DNA from: CAZHHM01 sp964532225 | GTDB taxonomy: Bacteria; Margulisbacteria; WOR-1; JAKLHX01 | Reading direction: 5' to 3' | Length of the DNA stretch: 27,315 bases | Assembly: GCA_964532225.1 (NCBI GenBank) | Contig: CAZHHM010000022.1 | Coordinates: 1 to 27,315, forward strand | In this document: in pieces, positions 21,274-27,315 of the stretch | Layout: each line of letters starts with the position of its first letter | How positions within the stretch are numbered: the stretch's first letter is position 1 | The notes under the pieces: generated by a model | Told to the model about the DNA's origin: nothing | What the model saw: only the letters and a program-made list of their open reading frames with translations | Databases searched by the model: none | Program-made: the position numbers and the translations under genes

Positions 21274-22965
21274 TTGGCGCCTAAAACAGACAGTAAAAAA
21301 GCTGTTTACTCTCTAGGGATAGATATCAGCGGAGGTTTTGTCCGCTTCGCTGAGATAAGCGAAACGGACAAAGGCATATTTTTTGAGAACTTCTCAATCT
21401 CAAAGATCCCCCCGGGACAGGACATAACCGACACCAAATACCAGGTCATCAAAGCCTTAAAGGACGCCTATGCTTCTCTATCAAAGATCCACAGGAAGAT
21501 CTTCATCGTCCTTTCCGGCCCTGAGGTCATAACCAGAAGGGTATCGCTCCCCAAGATGGGCGAGCACGACCTTCTTAAGGCTATCAGATGGGAGCTCAAG
21601 AACCATGTGCCCTTCCCTATCGAGGATGCCGTTATCGACTACCGGCTTCTGGGAGGCTTTTCCGACAACCCCATGGAAAAGAGCGACCTCCTTGCGATCG
21701 CCGTTTCAAAAGAGCTCATCCAGCACTATGTTTCCCTTTTCGAGGCTGCGGGCATCAAGATAGACGGGATATCCCTGCCTCCATTCGCAATCTGGAACAT
21801 CCTTCGTAAAACCGGCATCCTCCAAAAGGACAAGATAACGGTGTTCATGAACATAGGAGCCGAGACCACAAGCCTTATGTTCTTCAACGGTCCGGACCTT
21901 GAGTTCTACAGGGAGATCTTCCTTGCGGGCAACAACATAACCCAGGCTCTCATGTCCCCGTTCCTCACGGACAAGGGCCAGATAGAGCTTACCCAGGAAC
22001 AGGCCGAGAAGGTCAAGATGCAGTACGGCATCCCAATTGAAGAATCGGACATGCCCACCAGCGAAGGGATAACACCTTCCCAGATACTCAGGCTGCTGAA
22101 GCCCGGCCTGCGCAGGTTCATAAACGAGATAGAACGCTCTTTCAGCTATTACAAAGAGCAGTTCCAGAAGTCGACCATTCACAAGATCATCATTTCCGGC
22201 GGTTCCTCAAAGCTGAAGAACATGCAGTCTTTCCTGTCGGCCAACCTCGAGTCTGACGTAACAAGCTTCGCCGACCACTTCGTGATCGAAAAAGGGCCGA
22301 ACATCAGGGACAATTATCTTCTGAAAGAAGCACTCCCCCATCTGTCGATCGCCCTTGGGACGGCAGCCTCCCAGTCAAAAGAGATAAACCTGCTCAAAAA
22401 GTTCAAGTTCGCACCGAAGTTCGAGATCCCTTTTAATCTCGACAGACTGACCTCGATGTTCAGCATCCCAAAGATGGATTTCGGCGTTAAGGACAGCGTG
22501 TTCTTCGGCCTGACAGCGGCAGTAACTCTTTTGCTGACCGTCTATCTTGCGGTGGACGTGAACAGGCAGATCGCCTCGTACCAGCAGGAGATCACGGTCA
22601 AGAATTCGCTCCTTTCCAACATGAAGGTCCTTGCGGAAAGACAGGCTTTCCTCGAGAAGATAATGGCCAAGAAGACCCCGGTCAGGCAGGCTATTGCCGA
22701 GATAACGAACCTGCTCCCGCAGGATGCCATACTCAACCAGTGCGATCTGACCAGCGGCAAAATGACCATCAGCGGGTACTGCACGAACATCTCATCGGTA
22801 GGGACCCTCATCAAAGAGATAGAGCTGTCCCCGATGTTCTCATCGACGAACCTTATTCAGGCCAAGAGCGGTATGATAGCCACCGAGGTGACGGTAAAGA
22901 AAGCAAAGAAATTCGTCCCGAAGAAAGTGATCATGTTCACGATCAGTTTTATCCTGGACAGATGA
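21274..22965 (+). CDS. pilM: PilM-PilN fusion protein
   Basis: A 563-aa single chain combining two pilus alignment proteins. Residues about 10-360 are the actin-like PilM ATPase (SLGIDISGGFVRFAEIS, NIGAETTSLMFF, IIISGGSSKLKNM). INLL at 371-374 equals the PilN cytoplasmic motif that normally docks into PilM. A membrane helix follows (about 407-428, VFFGLTAAVTLLLTVYLAV), then a coiled coil and the periplasmic PilN domain. Usually pilM and pilN are separate genes. The start is TTG at 21274, preceded by GGGAAGGAAGG. pilO follows after 14 bases. Confidence 0.9.
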   Translation: MAPKTDSKKAVYSLGIDISGGFVRFAEISETDKGIFFENFSISKIPPGQDITDTKYQVIKALKDAYASLSKIHRKIFIVLSGPEVITRRVSLPKMGEHDLLKAIRWELKNHVPFPIEDAVIDYRLLGGFSDNPMEKSDLLAIAVSKELIQHYVSLFEAAGIKIDGISLPPFAIWNILRKTGILQKDKITVFMNIGAETTSLMFFNGPDLEFYREIFLAGNNITQALMSPFLTDKGQIELTQEQAEKVKMQYGIPIEESDMPTSEGITPSQILRLLKPGLRRFINEIERSFSYYKEQFQKSTIHKIIISGGSSKLKNMQSFLSANLESDVTSFADHFVIEKGPNIRDNYLLKEALPHLSIALGTAASQSKEINLLKKFKFAPKFEIPFNLDRLTSMFSIPKMDFGVKDSVFFGLTAAVTLLLTVYLAVDVNRQIASYQQEITVKNSLLSNMKVLAERQAFLEKIMAKKTPVRQAIAEITNLLPQDAILNQCDLTSGKMTISGYCTNISSVGTLIKEIELSPMFSSTNLIQAKSGMIATEVTVKKAKKFVPKKVIMFTISFILDR

Positions 22966-22979
22966 ACGGGGAGTTATAG

Positions 22980-24029
22980 ATGCAGAGAGCGTTATGGCAG
23001 AAGGTACTGATAGCAGCGGCAGGAGTGCTGATATTCTCCTTTGCCGCCAACTATCTCTATTTCAACGCCAGGTATAAGGAGCTTTCGGACCTTAAGTTCA
23101 CACTTGCCAATATCGAAAGGGAGATCTCTTACTTTAAAACCAAGATCAAGGGCGCCGACGGGAAGACGCCGTCATCACAGGACATAGAAAAACAGATCGA
23201 GGAGATCAGCAAGAAGATACCTAACGAAAAGGATATGCCCTACATGATGGAGGAATTCATAAAATCCTCCTCAAAAGGCCTGGCCCTTGATTACAAGCTC
23301 GTCCAGCCGCAGCCTGCGGTGACCGAAGAGGGCTACATGAGGCTGCCGATCAGGATAGAGATGGACACCGATTTTGAGAACCTTTATCTGTTCTTCTCCA
23401 GGGTGGACAATATGCCTCTTATCGTGCAGACCGACGTCATGGACCTGAGGAAGAACGAAACAAGAAAGAACCTGAACGTATCGCTCCAGCTGTCAACCTT
23501 CATGACCCCGGGCGGCTCTTCAAAGATGGCCCAGTCCCTCATGAACGACGCGCAGATCCCGTATTCCGACCCGTTCTTTGACTGGGATTACAAGAAGATA
23601 TCAAGGACCAAGCTCATCCCAAGGTCAGCGTTCAACACTTTCGGCAAAAAAAGAGGCCAGGAGATCTGGAAATCCATCATCAGCAGCGGCTACATAGATA
23701 AGAGCGGCATTGTCCAGAAGAAGTTCGACGGCATTTACGACAAGTTCAGGTTCTCTTCCACTTCCGAAACGGAGAGAAAGAAAGTATTTGACCTATTAAT
23801 GAACCCTCCGAAGATAGAATATAAAGCTGCCAAAGCCGCCTCAAGACCGGCGAACCTTCCTCAATTCAAGGGCGTGTTCGCATACGACGGCAAGGTCAAG
23901 GTCTTCGTGAACAACAGTGTCCTGAGCATAGGCCAAAGCATAAACGGTTACAGGATCACGGCTGTAAAAGGCAAAAAGTTGATTGTAAACAAATCCGGCA
24001 GAAGCTATACTTTAACTCTAGGGAGGTAA
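22980..24029 (+). CDS. pilO: PilO-like protein with PilP-like C-terminus
   Basis: A 349-aa bitopic inner-membrane protein. A membrane helix (about 8-27) and coiled coil (about 30-95) are followed by the PilO fold (about 98-175, ending NLNVSLQLSTFM). A middle part of unknown kind (about 185-290, rich in lysine and phenylalanine) leads to a strand-rich tail (about 297-349) with the PilP-like pattern FKGVFAYDGKVKVFVNN…IGQSINGYRITAVKG. No separate pilP exists in the locus, so this protein may supply both PilO and the PilP contact with the secretin. SD GGGGAG. pilQ follows after 4 bases. Confidence 0.8.
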   Translation: MQRALWQKVLIAAAGVLIFSFAANYLYFNARYKELSDLKFTLANIEREISYFKTKIKGADGKTPSSQDIEKQIEEISKKIPNEKDMPYMMEEFIKSSSKGLALDYKLVQPQPAVTEEGYMRLPIRIEMDTDFENLYLFFSRVDNMPLIVQTDVMDLRKNETRKNLNVSLQLSTFMTPGGSSKMAQSLMNDAQIPYSDPFFDWDYKKISRTKLIPRSAFNTFGKKRGQEIWKSIISSGYIDKSGIVQKKFDGIYDKFRFSSTSETERKKVFDLLMNPPKIEYKAAKAASRPANLPQFKGVFAYDGKVKVFVNNSVLSIGQSINGYRITAVKGKKLIVNKSGRSYTLTLGR

Positions 24030-24033
24030 CACG

Positions 24034-25410
24034 ATGAAAAGGCTGATAATAGCAGCCGCCATTCTCACGGTCACGGCTTCAGCCGCGATTGCCGCGAACG
24101 GCTCGGCACAGAACATCACTCTTAAGGTCAAAGATGCCCCGATAAGCTCGGTGATCTCTGCCCTTGGTGCCGAATCAGGAATGAACATCGTTACCAGCAG
24201 CGCGGTAAAAGGCAAGGTCACCATATCCCTTGAGAACGTATCTCCTTACGACGCCCTTATGGAGGTCATAAAAGCTTCCGGATATGCGTACAAGGTCACG
24301 GGCAATATCATCAGGATATACAAGAGCGCGGACGAGGACCTTGAAGCCATGGACGAGGATATGGCATCGTCAAGCATCATCGCGACCGAAAAAGGCATTG
24401 TGACAAAAACGTTCAGCGCCGCGAACCTAGACACAGAGAAAGCGGTACAGCTCCTGTCGAACTTCAGCTTTCCCAACACAAAAGTGTTCACTACCGAGAA
24501 TTCAAATCTCATTTTTGTTGAAGGCCCGACAAGAGCTGTCAAGAAGATCGAGCGGATAATAAAGAAGCTGGAATCCAGCGTAAAGGATGCCCCTCAGGTA
24601 CTTGTCGAAGCACAGATAATGGAGATAACGGTAGGCAATGCTCTTACGGCTGACAAGACGGCCATTGACCTCAAGTACGACGGCACCGGCATAAAAGCCC
24701 ATTCAAAAACAGGCGCCTTCGAATACGAGCCTGAACCGACGGCTAAATATGATGAAGGTAATATGCCTACCCTTCCCGGCTTCTATGCTAAGGTCATGAA
24801 AGGGAATCTTACTTCCTACATCGAAGCGGCACAGAACAAGGACGGGTACAACCTTCTTGCAAACCCAAAGGTACTGGCAGTATCCGGAAAGCCTGCCTAT
24901 ATAATCAGCGGCTCCCAGCTAGGATATAAGGCAAGCACGACATCGACCAGCACAAGCACAACCCAGACGGTCGGGTTCATGGATGTCGGGACAAAGCTTT
25001 CGTTCACTCCTTTTGTTTCGTCCGATGGTACTATCCGGATGGAGATACATCCTGAGGTCAGCGAGGGTTCAGTTACCAGCGACGGTTTGCCGACAAAGCA
25101 GACGACCGAAGCGACAACTACGGTCGTGGTCAAGGACGGCGAGACCATAATGATCGGAGGCCTGATAAAGAACAAATCCAGGGAAACAGTATCGGGACTG
25201 CCCATTCTTATGGACATCCCTATTATCGGGAACCTTTTCAAGAAAAAAGAGCTTCTCTGGGAAAAGAAAGAGATCGTTGCCATGCTGACGCCTCATCTTG
25301 TTGACCTTGACACCAAGCGCCAGTTCGCTGCCAAGGCAAAAGAGATGAAGAAGAAGCAGGAACAGAACGGTATCGGACAGCCGCCAAACACCAATTGGTG
25401 GATAAAATAG
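24034..25410 (+). CDS. pilQ: Type IV pilus secretin PilQ (short form)
   Basis: Outer-membrane channel for the pilus. It has a signal peptide (1-20, ending AIA), an STN/N0 domain (about 26-90, LKVKDAPISSVISALG), one N1-type domain (about 120-182) and the secretin domain (about 190-435) with the VSGLPILMDIPIIGNLF signature and final KKEIVAMLTPHLV. At 458 aa it is short: the peptidoglycan-binding AMIN domains of proteobacterial PilQ are missing. SD GGGAGG. It ends one base before the stop of the convergent ABC gene. Confidence 0.93.
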   Translation: MKRLIIAAAILTVTASAAIAANGSAQNITLKVKDAPISSVISALGAESGMNIVTSSAVKGKVTISLENVSPYDALMEVIKASGYAYKVTGNIIRIYKSADEDLEAMDEDMASSSIIATEKGIVTKTFSAANLDTEKAVQLLSNFSFPNTKVFTTENSNLIFVEGPTRAVKKIERIIKKLESSVKDAPQVLVEAQIMEITVGNALTADKTAIDLKYDGTGIKAHSKTGAFEYEPEPTAKYDEGNMPTLPGFYAKVMKGNLTSYIEAAQNKDGYNLLANPKVLAVSGKPAYIISGSQLGYKASTTSTSTSTTQTVGFMDVGTKLSFTPFVSSDGTIRMEIHPEVSEGSVTSDGLPTKQTTEATTTVVVKDGETIMIGGLIKNKSRETVSGLPILMDIPIIGNLFKKKELLWEKKEIVAMLTPHLVDLDTKRQFAAKAKEMKKKQEQNGIGQPPNTNWWIK

Positions 25411-25411
25411 T

Positions 25412-26143
25412 CTAGATCATCATCTCAAGCAGCTTCTTTGTATAGTCATTCGAAGGCTTATTGAATATTTTTTCGGTCTTTCCCGACTCTATGATATTTC
25501 CGCCGTCCATCACTGCGATATGACCGCAGATATCCTTCGCGAGCGCAAGATCGTGGGTAATGAACAGATATGTCAGCGACCTTTCTTTTTTTATCCGCGA
25601 GAGAAGCTCGACAATCATCCCGGATACTGCCTTATCCACCGATGAAAGTGGCTCATCAAGGATAAGCATTTCCGGACTCAGGAGCAATGCCCTTGCCAGT
25701 GTGATCCTTTGCGCCTGACCTCCGGACAGCTCGTACGGATAACGGCCCAGAACGTCCGGGGAAAGGCCGACCTCGGAAAGCCCGTTGATCATCCTCTCCT
25801 CTGCATCCCCAAGCCCTGTGTGTTCATTGACACGAAGCGTCTCCTGCAGCAGTTCACTTATCCGCATCTTCGGGCTAAGGCTTGCGACTGGGTCCTGAAA
25901 GACCAGCTGCACTGTCTTTCTCAATTCCCTTAAGTTCAAATTAAGAATGTCCTTCCCTTTCAGCTCGACTTTCCCTTTTTGGTAAGGCAGAGCCCGCATT
26001 ATGCATCTTGCCAGTGTTGTTTTCCCGGACCCGGAGCCTCCGATCAGGCCGTACACCGAACCTTCAGGCACATGAAGATCGGCACCTTTGATCACTGGAG
26101 CACCTCCTATGGAACAGACCAGACCTTTTATATCCAGTATCAT
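25412..26143 (-). CDS. Peptide/nickel-type ABC transporter ATPase (DppF/OppF-like)
   Basis: Second ATPase of a peptide/nickel (PepT-family) importer. The start at 26143 (243 aa) is chosen because it overlaps the stop of the preceding ATPase as ATGA. Motifs: Walker A GGSGSGKTT (35-43), Q-loop VFQDPVASLSP, signature LSGGQAQR (139-146), Walker B MLILDEPL, H-loop FITHDLAL. The C-terminal oligopeptide/nickel extension of typical DppF proteins is missing, giving a compact protein. The substrate (peptide, nickel or other) cannot be told. Confidence 0.88.
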   Translation of the reverse strand: MILDIKGLVCSIGGAPVIKGADLHVPEGSVYGLIGGSGSGKTTLARCIMRALPYQKGKVELKGKDILNLNLRELRKTVQLVFQDPVASLSPKMRISELLQETLRVNEHTGLGDAEERMINGLSEVGLSPDVLGRYPYELSGGQAQRITLARALLLSPEMLILDEPLSSVDKAVSGMIVELLSRIKKERSLTYLFITHDLALAKDICGHIAVMDGGNIIESGKTEKIFNKPSNDYTKKLLEMMI

Positions 26144-26838
26144 TGTCTGATAACCCCGTCTTTCATCATCAAGGTCCTTGTACAATATTTGTTGGCGACT
26201 GCAGTATTATGAGTTATCAGCATGACGGACAATCCTTTTGTCCGGTTCAGCCCCTTAAGAAGCTCAAGGATATTATGCTGGTTCACCATGTCCAGCGATG
26301 TGGTCGGCTCATCAGCGATCAGGAGCTTGGCCCCGCAGGATACGGCCATGGCCAGACAGACCCTCTGCCTCATGCCTCCGCTGAGCTGATGAGGGTACTT
26401 CTTAAGTGTTTCTTCCGGCGCATTGAACATCATTTCTGACAGCAGTCCTGCTGCCAGCCGTAACGCTTCGTCACGCCCAGTCCTTTTGTGGACCATTATG
26501 GTCTCTGACATCTGGGCCCCGATGCTCATTACGGGATTCAACGAGGTGAACGGGTCCTGGAAAACTATCGATACTCTACTGCCGCGTATCTGCTCCATGA
26601 CGGATTCACTTTCCTTTGCAAGGTCAGTTCCGTCAAGCAGGATCTCTCCCGATACTATCCTACCTGAGGACGGGAGTATTCGCATGACTGCAGAAGCAAT
26701 AGTGGATTTTCCGCAGCCGGAAGGTCCGGTAAGCCCCAGGAATTCCCCGTCCTTAAGCTCCAGATCGGCACCTTTGACGACGAGTTGTGTTCCCTGTGAA
26801 GAAGAATATCCGACCTTAAGCCCTTTTATCTTTATCAT
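26140..26838 (-). CDS. Peptide/nickel-type ABC transporter ATPase (DppD/OppD-like)
   Basis: First ATPase of the same importer, 232 aa. Walker A GPSGCGKST (38-46), Q-loop VFQDPFTSLNPVMSIG, signature LSGGMRQR (152-159), Walker B LLIADEPTTSLD, H-loop LITHN. Like its partner it lacks the roughly 80-residue C-terminal extension usual in OppD/DppD. Both ends overlap neighbours by 4 bases (ATGA), so permease and both ATPases are translationally coupled; the SD GGGAGAGGA lies in the permease end. Confidence 0.9.
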   Translation of the reverse strand: MIKIKGLKVGYSSSQGTQLVVKGADLELKDGEFLGLTGPSGCGKSTIASAVMRILPSSGRIVSGEILLDGTDLAKESESVMEQIRGSRVSIVFQDPFTSLNPVMSIGAQMSETIMVHKRTGRDEALRLAAGLLSEMMFNAPEETLKKYPHQLSGGMRQRVCLAMAVSCGAKLLIADEPTTSLDMVNQHNILELLKGLNRTKGLSVMLITHNTAVANKYCTRTLMMKDGVIRQ

Positions 26839-27315
26839 CGGTCCTCTCCCGGATTAAAATATTTGCGCAATCCGTCACCGATGAAATAAACACACAGCAC
26901 AGTAACAAATATAAGAATGCCGGGAACGAGTGAAAGCCAAGGCGCATCGAAGAGATAATACTGGCTGTCCTGAAGCATGTTGCCCCAGGAAGCCTGAGGC
27001 GGCTGGACGCCCATTCCCAGGAATGAAAGTGTGGATTCTGTCATTATCGCGCCGGCAACTCCGAAGGTGGCAGCCACGATCACAGGGGCGATAGCATTCG
27101 GGAGAACATGCCGGAACATTATGAGCCGGTCGGAAAGGCCTATCAGCTTTTCTGCTTCGACATAAGGCCTGGCACTGACCGACATCACTTCAGAACGGAA
27201 CAGCCTCGCGACCCCCATCCATGAGGTAAGCCCGATCACGGCCATGACATTGTATATGCTCGGCTTAAGCGCTGCCTGCACGGCCAGTATGAGGAATATT
27301 GAAGGGAATGCCATC
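26835..27315 (-). CDS. Peptide/nickel-type ABC permease (DppC/OppC-like), 5' end outside window
   Basis: The C-terminal 159 residues or so of an inner-membrane permease. The coupling (EAA) loop is clear: YVEAEKLIGLSDRLIMFRHVLPN, followed by TESTLSFLGMGVQPPQASWGNML, which is diagnostic of the DppC/OppC group, and a last membrane helix. The frame reaches the window edge; the ATG at 27314 is internal because half of the usual length is missing. The second permease and binding protein would be expected beyond the edge. Confidence 0.9.
   Translation of the reverse strand, partial: MAFPSIFLILAVQAALKPSIYNVMAVIGLTSWMGVARLFRSEVMSVSARPYVEAEKLIGLSDRLIMFRHVLPNAIAPVIVAATFGVAGAIMTESTLSFLGMGVQPPQASWGNMLQDSQYYLFDAPWLSLVPGILIFVTVLCVYFIGDGLRKYFNPGEDR

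Overview
The window reads as about 27 kb of chromosome from an uncultivated diderm (Gram-negative-type) bacterium with roughly balanced GC. A secretin, an O-antigen-ligase-like protein, PilMNOPQ homologues and an FtsB-type protein all point to an outer membrane. I cannot place it in a phylum from sequence alone. A 100-N run at 6073-6172 is a scaffold gap, so linkage between the left part (1-6072) and the right part (6173-27315) depends on the assembly.

Layout. (1) 1-2295: the end of a phosphate-uptake operon, pstA (cut by the window edge), pstB, phoU. (2) 2296-5650: an AT-richer accessory island holding a small P-loop kinase preceded by a broken ORF, an AlkD-type DNA glycosylase, a zinc-ribbon SAM methyltransferase and an unknown protein with one 2H-phosphoesterase-like motif. 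The kinase block lies between inverted copies of an interspersed repeat, with 14-bp and 53-bp tandem repeats beside it. (3) 5700-6028: an initiator tRNA-fMet gene on the minus strand with its terminator, plus a second truncated tRNA 3' end with its own terminator 206 bp away. (4) 6194-10703: a sigma-54 block: rpoN, a complete NtrC-type activator, a 108-aa unknown protein and a second NtrC-type protein whose ATPase and sigma-54-contact motifs are destroyed. Between the activator and the unknown gene lie two tandem perfect dyads, TGCACA-N6-TGTGCA, followed by a GG-N10-GC sigma-54-type promoter. (5) 10715-14500, minus strand: prepilin peptidase, an O-antigen-ligase-like protein with TPR repeats, an FtsB/DivIC protein and tRNA-Leu(UAA). 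(6) 14535-25410: a compact type IV pilus locus: pilB, pilC, pilT, four prepilin-like genes, a PilM-PilN fusion, a PilO protein with a PilP-like tail, and a short PilQ secretin. (7) 25412-27315, minus strand: two ATPases and the end of a permease of a peptide/nickel-type ABC importer.

How it fits together. PilD processes the prepilins, PilB and PilT drive extension and retraction on PilC, and PilMN-PilOP link the inner membrane to the PilQ secretin. The ligase next to pilD could glycosylate pilins or finish a surface polysaccharide. The sigma-54 block looks like a self-contained regulatory circuit: sigma factor, active activator, an enhancer-promoter pair, then an operon whose second gene is an activator look-alike that probably cannot activate. 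The best candidates for something undescribed are this circuit (8905-10703), the pilin-like protein with a duplicated MPAC domain (19739-20728), and the repeat-bounded island beside phoU.
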